Positions 23,610 through 31,361 of a DNA stretch of 39,272 nucleotides are shown here, one piece after another. Below the pieces are notes generated by a model. The model did not search any database and was not told where the DNA came from. It saw only the letters and a program-made list of their open reading frames with translations. Every line of letters starts with the position of its first letter. Position 1 is the first letter of the stretch. The stretch is from Lachnospiraceae bacterium (GTDB taxonomy: Bacteria > Bacillota > Clostridia > Lachnospirales > Lachnospiraceae), in assembly GCA_017551665.1 (NCBI GenBank), contig JAFZLB010000058.1, forward strand, positions 1 through 39,272, given 5' to 3'. The position numbers were made by a program, and so were the translations under genes.

Positions 23610-25189
23610 CAGCGTACCTTCCGCTCTAAAATTTTTCCGTTGTGCTTGGCGCCCATGCCGAGCGCGGTGGTGTCATGCTTGACGTTTTGCTCCGCCTCTA
23701 ACTTGTCGATTTCCGAGCGCTTCACGAGATAGCCCGTGATGCGGATGACATCGGAGTCCGCGCTGTAAAAGGAGAGATAGCGCAGGTTTTCCTTGAACGC
23801 GCCGCGGATGATGTCCAGCACATAGTCCGGATTGCGGTGCACGGTCAGGTCTATCGGGAAAATATCCCCGGTGCCGGAAGCAAAGTATTTATGGAAGTGC
23901 TGAAGCACCTGCAGATGATCGTGCAGCTCCACGGGTTCTTCGCCGATCGGGATGCGCGTGCCGGGCGAGACATCGATATCGGAGGCAATGCCGACCTGCG
24001 CGTGCAGCAGGAAATGCCCGCCGGAAATCTCGCAGTATTTACTCTCATGCGCCGCGTTGAAATCGCGGATCACATCCATGATGCGCACGCCGAGCGCGTT
24101 GGCCTCTTCGTCATGGCCGAAGCGCTGCCCGCTTTTTCCTTCTTTTTCCAAAAGCACATTCACGGCTTCCGCCAGCCCCACGAGGCCGAACATCGCGGAA
24201 AAACGGTCGCGCCGGATGAAGCCTTCCTTTGCCAGGAAATTGTTTTCAAAGAAACCGGATTCCTCCACCATGAAGCGGATGCGCTCATCCATGTAACGCG
24301 CCATGATGTCGCAGACCTCCGGCAGTATCTTCGTGCAAAAGTCCTCCCTGTTTTCCGCGCGTTTCGCGATGTTGCCGAGAATAAGGCGCGACAGCGTATA
24401 AGAGCCGCCGCCGTAGGGCAGGCCGTTGTAGCAGCTGGCAATCACATAATTCCCGCAGTCCGTTCCGGCGGAAAGGCCTTCGGCAAACTCCGAGGCAAAC
24501 ATCGGGTGATTCGCGAAAGAGGGCTTTGCCGTATGCAGCGCCGCCTTCACCCCGCGCAGGATAAAGTCATCCGTCGTGAGGGCGGGATCCACCTTCATCG
24601 TCAGGTTCGGCACCGCGTCTTCCAGTTCCCCGACCACATCCAGTATGATTTCGCCCGCCTTTGTCGGCACGGGGCCGATGTTCGCGTGGGAAAAGCTGTC
24701 CAGAATCGTGCGGTCCATGTGCGTGAAGAAGAGTTTGATCAGCTTATGGGCCGTTTCTTCGTCCACATCCTGCACGAAGGGATCCAGCAGCTGATCCAGC
24801 TGTCCCACATAGACCGGGAAATTCGTCACACTCGGGACATGCTTATAGAAAATCAGCAGGGAATTCAGTGCCTCATAGAGATCGGAAGGCGGCGGCAGTT
24901 CCAGAAACTTGCTGCCCTCCTTCATGAACTTCGCGTAGTCCGGCACGATGTATCGCGGACGCAAAGGCGCGTGGCCCTCGCAAAGATCACAGATGCACTG
25001 GCCCTCCGTGATGTCGCGGTTTAAGAGATCATCCAGCCCTTCCGGCAGCTCCAGTACCTCCAGCAGCGAATCGGCGAGATTTGCCATATTCGCGACCTTC
25101 TGCTCATGGGTCAGGGTCCTGGACTTCACCACATCGAGCATTTTTTCCCTTGTTTCGTTCACCCGTTCCATTGTGATTTCGCGCATCAT
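23609..25189 (-). CDS. yjjI: YjjI-family glycyl radical enzyme
   Basis: An oxygen-sensitive glycyl radical enzyme of the YjjI (DUF3029) group; its substrate is unknown in the literature I know. The 526-residue protein has the thiyl-radical Cys region DCGNYVIASCYNGLPYGG (about 244-261; Cys253 is the likely one). The C-terminal radical-Gly loop is DVIRITGYLVKRSE, with the radical on Gly of RITGY (about residue 486). Two ATGs lie next to each other at the start (25189 and 25186); the second is better placed after GAGGTG. The RBS sits within the sufU 3' end, and the gene is followed by its activase. Confidence 0.93.
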   Translation of the reverse strand: MMREITMERVNETREKMLDVVKSRTLTHEQKVANMANLADSLLEVLELPEGLDDLLNRDITEGQCICDLCEGHAPLRPRYIVPDYAKFMKEGSKFLELPPPSDLYEALNSLLIFYKHVPSVTNFPVYVGQLDQLLDPFVQDVDEETAHKLIKLFFTHMDRTILDSFSHANIGPVPTKAGEIILDVVGELEDAVPNLTMKVDPALTTDDFILRGVKAALHTAKPSFANHPMFASEFAEGLSAGTDCGNYVIASCYNGLPYGGGSYTLSRLILGNIAKRAENREDFCTKILPEVCDIMARYMDERIRFMVEESGFFENNFLAKEGFIRRDRFSAMFGLVGLAEAVNVLLEKEGKSGQRFGHDEEANALGVRIMDVIRDFNAAHESKYCEISGGHFLLHAQVGIASDIDVSPGTRIPIGEEPVELHDHLQVLQHFHKYFASGTGDIFPIDLTVHRNPDYVLDIIRGAFKENLRYLSFYSADSDVIRITGYLVKRSEIDKLEAEQNVKHDTTALGMGAKHNGKILERKVR

Positions 25190-25195
25190 ATCACC

Positions 25196-25627
25196 TCATG
25201 CTTTCTGTCCCAACAGTTCCTTCATCGTACGCCAGCCGAGCAGCGCGCATTTGACGCGGGCCGGCATGTGTGCCACATCCTGCAAAGAAGCGGCTTCATC
25301 AAGTTCTTCCAGCGCGGCCTCGTCCGTCACCTCACCGCGGATCATGCCGTGGAACAGCTCTTCCCTGGAGAGCGCCTCCGCTTCCGTCAGCCCGATGAGC
25401 TGGTCGCACATCATGTCGCAGGAAGCCTGCGAAATCGCGCAGCCCTCCCCGGTAAAGGCGGCGTCCTTTACCACGCCGTCTTCGATTTTCAGATACAACA
25501 CAATATCATCCCCGCAGGAGGGATTCACGCCGCGCAGCTCATGTGTCGCGCCTTCGAGCGCGTGCTTGTGCGCGGGGTTTAAGTTGTGTTCGTTGACAAT
25601 TTCACGGTAGAGATTTTTTAAGTCCAT
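25196..25627 (-). CDS. sufU: Fe-S cluster assembly scaffold SufU
   Basis: A zinc/cluster-binding sulfur acceptor and scaffold that takes sulfur from SufS. The 143-residue length matches the Gram-positive SufU form. Conserved Cys residues are Cys38 in NPSCGDD, Cys63 in GEGCAISQAS and Cys127 in RVKCALLGW. It lies 41 bp after sufS on the minus strand and 6 bp before yjjI, whose RBS overlaps its end. Confidence 0.95.
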   Translation of the reverse strand: MDLKNLYREIVNEHNLNPAHKHALEGATHELRGVNPSCGDDIVLYLKIEDGVVKDAAFTGEGCAISQASCDMMCDQLIGLTEAEALSREELFHGMIRGEVTDEAALEELDEAASLQDVAHMPARVKCALLGWRTMKELLGQKA

Positions 25628-25668
25628 GTCTTTGTTTCCCGTTCTTCTTTATTATGTTGCCTGGCGTC

Positions 25669-26895
25669 TCAATCCTCACGGAAGCCCATGACGCCGCGGA
25701 TGTTTTTCAGATGCCGCAGGAAGATGTCAACCTCTTCTTCCGTATTGTAAAAATACACGCTGGCCCTCGCCGTCGAGCCCACCTTCAGAAACTGCATCAG
25801 CGGTTGGGCGCAGTGATGCCCCGCGCGGATGCAGACCCTGTCTTCGTTTAAGACCGAGGAAATGTCATGCGGATGCACGCCCTCGATTGTGAAGGTCACG
25901 ATGCCGTTGTGCTTGGCCGGGTCTTTGGAACCGAAGATGCGGATGTAGGGTAACTTCTCCATTTCCGCCATCATCTTTGCGACCAGCAGATCCTCCTGTT
26001 TGCGCAGGAAGTCCCAGCCGATGTCTTGCAAATACGCGACAGCCCTTGCCATGCCGCAGGCATCCGCCGCGTTCACCGTGCCGGCCTCAAATTTGTGCGG
26101 CAGCTCCGCCCAGGTGGCCTCTTCGCGCGTGACATATTCGATCATCTCGCCGCCGCGCAAAAAGGGCTGCATCTGTTCCAGCAGCGCGTACTTCCCGTAC
26201 AGCGCACCGATGCCCATGGGGCCCATGAGCTTGTGCCCGGAAAAGGCGTAAAAATCCGCGTCCAGTTCTTTGACATCGACCGCCATGTGCGGCACGGCCT
26301 GTGCCCCGTCCACGACGACCACCGCGCCCTTTTCATGCGCGTAAGCCGCAATGTCCTTCACCGGATGCGTCACGCCGAGGACGTTGGAGACATGGCCGAT
26401 CGCGACCAGCTTTGTCTTCTCCGTGATCTTCGCCCGGTATTCCTCCGCCGTAATGAAGCCTTCTTCGTCCGGCTCCAGCCACACCAGCGCGGCACCGTTT
26501 TTTTCCGCCAGCATCTGCCAGGGCAGGATGTTGGAGTGATGCTCCGTGACGCTTAGGACGATTTCATCCCCGGCGCTGATGTGTTCCGCGCCAAAGGCGT
26601 AGGCCACAAGGTTTAAGGCCTCCGTCGTGTTGCGCGTAAAGATCAGCTCTTCCGGTCTTGCCGCGCCGATGAAGGACGCACACACCGCGCGCGCTTCTTC
26701 ATACCGCGCCGTCGCTTCCATGGACCAGTCGTAGAGCCCCCGCAGCGGATTCGCGTTCGTCTCGTCATAAAACTTCCGGATTTCCTCCGTCACGCAGGAA
26801 GGCCGCTGCGCCGTCGCAGCGTTGTCAAAATAGACCACGTCCGGGTGGTCTCTCAGAATCGGAAAATCATTGCGGATGTGTTTCACGTCAGGCAT
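25669..26895 (-). CDS. sufS: Cysteine desulfurase SufS
   Basis: A PLP enzyme that takes sulfur from cysteine for Fe-S clusters and hands it to SufU. The 408-residue protein shows VTEHHSNILPW (about 117-127), the PLP-contact VDGAQAVPH (about 195-203), the PLP lysine Lys222 in SGHKLMGP, and catalytic Cys362 in RAGHHCAQP. The start has a strong RBS (AAGGAGAGG). It is the first gene of sufS-sufU-yjjI-yjjW; the 89-bp gap to the DJ-1 gene may carry its promoter. The partner genes sufCBD are 8.6 kb away. Confidence 0.96.
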   Translation of the reverse strand: MPDVKHIRNDFPILRDHPDVVYFDNAATAQRPSCVTEEIRKFYDETNANPLRGLYDWSMEATARYEEARAVCASFIGAARPEELIFTRNTTEALNLVAYAFGAEHISAGDEIVLSVTEHHSNILPWQMLAEKNGAALVWLEPDEEGFITAEEYRAKITEKTKLVAIGHVSNVLGVTHPVKDIAAYAHEKGAVVVVDGAQAVPHMAVDVKELDADFYAFSGHKLMGPMGIGALYGKYALLEQMQPFLRGGEMIEYVTREEATWAELPHKFEAGTVNAADACGMARAVAYLQDIGWDFLRKQEDLLVAKMMAEMEKLPYIRIFGSKDPAKHNGIVTFTIEGVHPHDISSVLNEDRVCIRAGHHCAQPLMQFLKVGSTARASVYFYNTEEEVDIFLRHLKNIRGVMGFRED

Positions 26896-26984
26896 GTGCC
26901 CTCTCCTTTTTTCTGCCGCGGCGCTTTTGCTTTCCCGCCTGCTTTTGCTTTACCGGGCAGTAAATCAAAAAAACAATGATGATG

Positions 26985-27500
26985 TCACTGCGCGTTCAGG
27001 ACGCGGATGAAGTCCTTCATGTAGGCCGGAAGATCCGGCGGCCTGCGCCCGGAGACGATGTTGCCGTCAACGACGGATTCCTCGTCAACCCAGGTGGCAC
27101 CGGCATTTGTCATGTCGTCCTTGATGCCCGGAGTGGAGGTCACGGTTCTGCCTTCCAGAATGCCCGCGGAGATCAACACCCAGCCGGCATGACAGATTTC
27201 GCCGATCACCTTGTTCTTTTCGTTGATTTTTCTGGTGATTTCCAGCACCTTCGGAAAACGCCTTAGCTTATCCGGCGCCCATCCGCCGGGCACAAGGAGA
27301 CCGTCATAATCATCCGGATTGACCTCGTCGAAGGTCATGTCCGCCGTGCAGGGCACGCCGTACTTGCCGTGATAGGTGTGCCCCTTTTCTTCCGCGCACA
27401 GATCGACAACACAGCCTTCCTCGCGCAGCCGGTACACCGGATACCACAGCTCCAGATCCTCAAAGTCCTCGCCCACAAACGCCAGTATTCTCTTCGCCAT
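26985..27500 (-). CDS. DJ-1/PfpI family protein
   Basis: A 171-residue member of the DJ-1/PfpI superfamily, often linked to protein or nucleotide repair after glycation or to stress proteolysis. The start is the ATG at 27500 (MAKRILAFVGEDFEDLE), preceded by GGAAGGAGGA. The nucleophile elbow is EICHAGW with Cys103, followed by His104. Asp/Glu-rich segments near residues 11-17 fit the family's Glu. It lies upstream of sufS on the same strand with an 89-bp gap. The exact activity cannot be told from sequence. Confidence 0.9.
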   Translation of the reverse strand: MAKRILAFVGEDFEDLELWYPVYRLREEGCVVDLCAEEKGHTYHGKYGVPCTADMTFDEVNPDDYDGLLVPGGWAPDKLRRFPKVLEITRKINEKNKVIGEICHAGWVLISAGILEGRTVTSTPGIKDDMTNAGATWVDEESVVDGNIVSGRRPPDLPAYMKDFIRVLNAQ

Positions 27501-27656
27501 GCGCTCCTCCTTCCACCCGGACAGCGTATTTCCGAATCGCAAGGATATTTTAGCACATCCCGGATGCTTTCGCCATTCGAAAAGCGTCAGCGCAGCTTTT
27601 CAATCCGTGCGCTTTGAAAGAGGCGCCTTGACGGTATCTCCGTCCGGAAGTATATT

Positions 27657-28325
27657 ATGCCTATGAACGGGATTGATTTGGAATTGAAACAGGCAAAAAC
27701 CATCCGGCTGCTGTTTTGGGCGGGGGTCGGGTTGCTTGTCTCCGAGATCTGGAAGCAGGGATATCTGTTTTTCTTTGTCAATGACAGGCAGTTCGATACC
27801 TGGTTTTTTCCCTTTCAGCTTTGCTCCGTGCCGATGTATCTTTGCCTGCTGCTGCCGTTTCTTGGGGAAAAGGCCCGGCAGACGGCGTTGAATTTTCTGT
27901 GGGATTTCAGCTTTTTCGGTGCGTTGCTGGCGCTGCTGTATCCGGAGGATATCCTAAGCCGTCCTTTGCCCCTGATGCTGCACGGATTTCTCTGGCATAT
28001 TGTTCTTTTGGCCGTCAGCCTGACGGTGTTTTTCACGGGAATGGCGGACCGGACATGGTCTGCGTATTTCCGGGCGGGCGTCTGGCTGCTGGTCTTCTGC
28101 GGCATCGCAACGGTTCTGAATGTGCTGCTGGAGGGGAAGGGGCTGCCCGCCACCTACCCGGATCTGTTTTATCTCACACCCTATCACCAGACCATGCAGC
28201 CCGTCGCACACGGGATCGAACTGTCCTTTGGCCGTCCCCTTGCGCGGTTTCTTTATGTAGCGGCGCTTTTGCTGCTCGGGGCGCTTGATCACGCGCTGTA
28301 CCGGCTGCGGCATCGCGCGGTATGA
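27657..28325 (+). CDS. YwaF-family (TIGR02206) integral membrane protein
   Basis: A 222-residue membrane protein with about six hydrophobic segments. It shows family-like phrases such as FPFQLCSVPMYLCLLLPFLG (about 51-70), the HGFLWHIVLL segment (about 105-114) and YLTPYHQTMQP. The family (YwaF of Bacillus) has no established function. Start codons at 27657 and 27663 are both possible; the RBS is weak (GGAAG). Divergent from the DJ-1 gene. The LytTR-like box array follows its stop codon. Confidence 0.75.
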   Translation: MPMNGIDLELKQAKTIRLLFWAGVGLLVSEIWKQGYLFFFVNDRQFDTWFFPFQLCSVPMYLCLLLPFLGEKARQTALNFLWDFSFFGALLALLYPEDILSRPLPLMLHGFLWHIVLLAVSLTVFFTGMADRTWSAYFRAGVWLLVFCGIATVLNVLLEGKGLPATYPDLFYLTPYHQTMQPVAHGIELSFGRPLARFLYVAALLLLGALDHALYRLRHRAV

Positions 28326-28457
28326 TTTATTTGGCGGGGATTAGGGTTTATTTCGTGCAGAGTATAGTTAATCTTAAAAGCGCTATAGTTAATTTTTTGT
28401 GGCTTAAGATTAATTTATATCCAATTATAGTTAATTTCTCTTGCTCTTAAAGTTAAT
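28322..28457 (+). promoter_or_regulatory. Tandem LytTR-like boxes, phased at 21 bp
   Basis: Nine-bp elements recur every 21 bp: ATAGTTAAT (28364-28372), ATAGTTAAT (28385-28393), AAGATTAAT (28406-28414), ATAGTTAAT (28427-28435) and, after 22 bp, AAAGTTAAT (28449-28457). Weaker copies in the same phase lie upstream: AGGGTTTAT (28343-28351) and ATGATTTAT (28322-28330). The LytTR consensus is two 9-bp repeats with a GTT core about 12-13 bp apart; the last copy fits it fully. The array ends inside the spacer of the next promoter. Confidence 0.8.
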
Positions 28458-28469
28458 TTTCCGTATAAT
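28441..28469 (+). promoter_or_regulatory. Promoter of the HTH-ATPase-STAS-like gene
   Basis: TTGCTC (28441-28446), a 17-bp spacer and TATAAT (28464-28469). The -35 box is weak, as expected for an activated promoter, and the fifth LytTR-like box lies within the spacer. Confidence 0.7.
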
Positions 28470-28537
28470 ATGATTAAAAAGAACGTGTCGCATGATTATT
28501 TTTCACATCATGGGCTTTTCCCTGTGAGGTTGTCCGT

Positions 28538-29563
28538 ATGAGCCTGACCCAGAAAAAGAGAGCGCAGATCAAACAATACATTTTAGAAAAAATCGGCAGC
28601 GACGGGGCTGACATCGCGGCGAAGTGCGCCGAAGCATGCGGTCTGTCGCTGAACAGCATTTACCGATATATCCGCCAGATGGAGGCGGACGGTGAAATTG
28701 TTCGGCGCGGACGCCGGCTGTATCTGCGTATCGAAAGCAGGCTCTTTTCTTATCAGCATTCCCGGCTGGCGCTGTCTTTTGACACAACGGTTTTTGAACA
28801 AGACATCCGTCCCCTGCTGTCGGACTGTGCGGAGAATGTGCTTCATATCTGGTCTTATGCCGTTTCGGAAATGGTCAACAATATCATTGATCATTCCGAC
28901 GCGGAAATCGCACAGGCGTTGGTTCTTCGGGATGCCATGAACACAACGATTATTTTGCGCGACGACGGAATCGGTATCTTTCGCAAAATTCAGACCTACT
29001 TTCAATTCCCGGATATGGATGAGGCGATTGCCGCGCTGTTTAAGGGAAAACTGACGACCGATACGGAAAACCACTCGGGAGAAGGGATTTTCTTTACCTC
29101 CCGCGCCGTGGATCTGTTTGCGGTGCTTTCCGGCGGAAAGATTTTTTCGCACGACGACTATGATGACATCCAGAAAAAGATCGGCGATGTTTCCGATTTG
29201 GCGGGATGGGAGCATTTCCCCGGAACCGTTGTCTTCATGCGGCTTGCAAACCGCAGCCCGAAGAGGCTGGTGGAAATCTTTGACGCGTATACGGATGCGG
29301 AGGGAAGCTTTAACAAAACCGGCATCGTGGTTTCCCGCCTGTTTCCCGCACCGGTGTCCAGATCACAGGCCAGACGCCTGGCCGAACGTTTGGAACAATT
29401 CAAAACGGTGGAACTGGATTTTCGCGGCGTGGACTGGATCGGACAGGGTTTCGCCCATGAGCTTTTTGTTGTATGGCAGCGAAGGCACCCGGAGATCCGG
29501 CTTGTGGTGCAAAATGAAAACAATGATGTCCGGAAGATGATTCACCATGTCACTGCGGAGTAA
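28538..29563 (+). CDS. HTH / GHKL-ATPase / STAS-like (DUF4325) protein
   Basis: A 341-residue protein with three parts. Residues about 1-65 form a winged helix (LSLNSIYRYIRQMEADGEIV). Residues about 85-240 are a GHKL ATPase with N-box EMVNNIIDH (111-119), G1 box RDDGIGIF (141-148) and a G2-like HSGEGIFF. The C-terminal part (about 250-341) fits the STAS-like DUF4325 domain, ending VQNENNDVRKMIHHV. The combination is like an anti-sigma-factor kinase and antagonist fused to a DNA-binding domain, but no target is known. It has RBS GAGGT and the phased LytTR-like array upstream. Confidence 0.8.
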   Translation: MSLTQKKRAQIKQYILEKIGSDGADIAAKCAEACGLSLNSIYRYIRQMEADGEIVRRGRRLYLRIESRLFSYQHSRLALSFDTTVFEQDIRPLLSDCAENVLHIWSYAVSEMVNNIIDHSDAEIAQALVLRDAMNTTIILRDDGIGIFRKIQTYFQFPDMDEAIAALFKGKLTTDTENHSGEGIFFTSRAVDLFAVLSGGKIFSHDDYDDIQKKIGDVSDLAGWEHFPGTVVFMRLANRSPKRLVEIFDAYTDAEGSFNKTGIVVSRLFPAPVSRSQARRLAERLEQFKTVELDFRGVDWIGQGFAHELFVVWQRRHPEIRLVVQNENNDVRKMIHHVTAE

Positions 29564-29593
29564 GGCTGCGGGATAACAAAAAGGAGATTTACC

Positions 29594-30514
29594 ATGTCCG
29601 GAGGGGAGAAAGTGTACGGATCACTGAAGGAAGCGCTGAACGCGGTGTTTGGCGAGGGGGCGGAAGTTAGGGAGCGTCGTGCGATTCACGGCGGGGACTG
29701 CAACGACGCGCGGCTGCTCGTGCTGTCAACGGGCGAGCGCGTCTTTTTGAAATCCAACAACAGTAAGAATCTTTGCTTCTTTACGGCGGAGGCGCGGGGG
29801 CTGGATGCCATCGCCGGGACAGAAACGATTGCGACGCCGAAGGTGCTTGCCGTCGGTACGGATGCTGCGCAGGGCATGGCCTTTTTGCTGATGGAATTTG
29901 TTGAGGAAGGCAGGCGGAGGGCGGATTTCTTTGAGGACTTCGGAAGGAACCTTGCCGCCATGCACAAAGCGCAGCCGCCCCTGCAAATGCCGGCGGGAAA
30001 GCCCTTCGGCTTTGACGAGGACAACATCATCGGCTTCCGGCCGCAGTGCAATACGCCGCAGTCGGACTGGATTTCCTTTTTCCGCGACTGCCGTCTTGCG
30101 CCGCAGGTGAGGGATGCGCAGGCAGCAGGCTATCTTTCCAAAGAGGATTACCAACAGGCGGACGCCGTGATGACACATTTAGACCGATATCTTATTGAGC
30201 CGGAACAGCCCGCCCTCGTGCACGGTGATCTCTGGGGCGGCAATTACATGTGCGGCGGTGACGGAAGCGTGCTGCTGATTGATCCGGCCGCGTACATCGG
30301 CCACCGCGAGGTCGATCTTGCCATGTCGCAGATGTTCGGCGGCTTCTCCGCGGCCTTTTACCGCGCTTATCAGGAGGCTTACCCTCTGCAGCCGGGCTAC
30401 GAGGACCGCCGCCCGCTCTATGATCTGTATCAGATGCTCAACCACTTAAACCAGTTCGGCACGTCCTATCTGGGAAGCGTCCGGCGGATTCTTGCCCGCT
30501 ACGCGAGCGCATGA
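29594..30514 (+). CDS. Fructosamine/ketosamine kinase family protein
   Basis: A 306-residue small-molecule kinase of the fructosamine-3-kinase (FN3K/YniA) family, which can phosphorylate Amadori products so that glycated proteins repair themselves. It has HGGDCNDAR (about 32-40), LLMEFVEEG, the catalytic HGDLWGGNY (about 210-218) and LIDPAAYIGHREVDLAM (about 228-244). The start has the strong RBS AAAAAGGAG. It follows the HTH-ATPase gene by 30 bp and is likely co-transcribed. Confidence 0.92.
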   Translation: MSGGEKVYGSLKEALNAVFGEGAEVRERRAIHGGDCNDARLLVLSTGERVFLKSNNSKNLCFFTAEARGLDAIAGTETIATPKVLAVGTDAAQGMAFLLMEFVEEGRRRADFFEDFGRNLAAMHKAQPPLQMPAGKPFGFDEDNIIGFRPQCNTPQSDWISFFRDCRLAPQVRDAQAAGYLSKEDYQQADAVMTHLDRYLIEPEQPALVHGDLWGGNYMCGGDGSVLLIDPAAYIGHREVDLAMSQMFGGFSAAFYRAYQEAYPLQPGYEDRRPLYDLYQMLNHLNQFGTSYLGSVRRILARYASA

Positions 30515-30537
30515 GCCGCTGCGCTTAGCCCGACGCC

Positions 30538-31350
30538 TCACCCTTCCCCGCACAGCGCGTAAAACACCACGGCGCTGGCGGCGGCGACGTTTAAGGAATC
30601 CACGCCCTCGCGCATCGGGATGCGAAGGCAAAAGTCGCAGGAGATAATCGTTTCTTCGGAAAGACCGGAATCCTCCGTTCCAAGAAAAAGCGCGAAACGC
30701 TCCAGGCTGCGGAAACGCGTATCCTGCACGGGCAGGGCATCGTCGCGCAGCGCGGTCGCAATGGTCGTAAAGCCCGCGTCCTTCAGCAAGCCGCAGACAT
30801 TTCCCGAAACAAAGGTCCAGGGCAGGGAAAAGACCGTGCCCATGCTGACGCGGACGGCGCGGCGGTAGAGCGGATCCGTGCAGCCCTCCGTCAACAGCAG
30901 CGCGTCCATGCCGAGCGCCGCGGCATTGCGGAAGATCGCACCGGCGTTGGTCGGATTGCCGATGCGCTCCAACACGGCCACACGCTTCGCCGCACGAAGC
31001 ACCTCCGAAACCGCGGGCGGCTCCCTTCGGTAGCAGGCGCAGAGCACGCCCCTGGTCAGATGATAGCCCGTGATTTTATCGAGCACGGATGACGGCGCGA
31101 CATAGCAGGGCACATCCCCGGCCAGCGCAAGGAGCCGTAACACCTCTTCCTTTTCCAGCTCTTCCGAAGCGATCAACAGCGAATGTGCAAGATAGCCTGC
31201 TTCGAGCGCGCGCAGCGCCACCCTTGCGCTTTCCGCGACAAAGAGCCCGGGCGCCGGCTCAAACAAATGCTTCAGCCGCACCTCGGCGCGTTCGTTATAC
31301 AGCGCCACCTCCGGCTGAGAAATATCCCTAATGTCAATGCGTTTTGCCAT
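30538..31350 (-). CDS. TrmH (SpoU)-family RNA methyltransferase
   Basis: A 270-residue SPOUT enzyme that methylates a ribose in rRNA or tRNA using SAM. It has the substrate-binding N-terminal part (SQPEVALYNERAE) and then the three SPOUT motifs: RIGNPTNAGAIFRNAAALGM (about 151-170), LFLGTEDSGLSEE (about 226-238) and IPMREGVDSLNVAAASAVV (about 245-263). The target nucleotide is unknown. It starts 11 bp after the HD-GYP-like gene on the minus strand and ends 23 bp from the convergent kinase gene, with no clear terminator. Confidence 0.92.
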   Translation of the reverse strand: MAKRIDIRDISQPEVALYNERAEVRLKHLFEPAPGLFVAESARVALRALEAGYLAHSLLIASEELEKEEVLRLLALAGDVPCYVAPSSVLDKITGYHLTRGVLCACYRREPPAVSEVLRAAKRVAVLERIGNPTNAGAIFRNAAALGMDALLLTEGCTDPLYRRAVRVSMGTVFSLPWTFVSGNVCGLLKDAGFTTIATALRDDALPVQDTRFRSLERFALFLGTEDSGLSEETIISCDFCLRIPMREGVDSLNVAAASAVVFYALCGEG

Positions 31351-31361
31351 AAGAAAAACCG

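Noticed and set aside
23837..25024. + strand reading frame antisense to yjjI
   Set aside because: yjjI has the clear glycyl radical and Cys motifs. The opposite frame lacks any motif or RBS.
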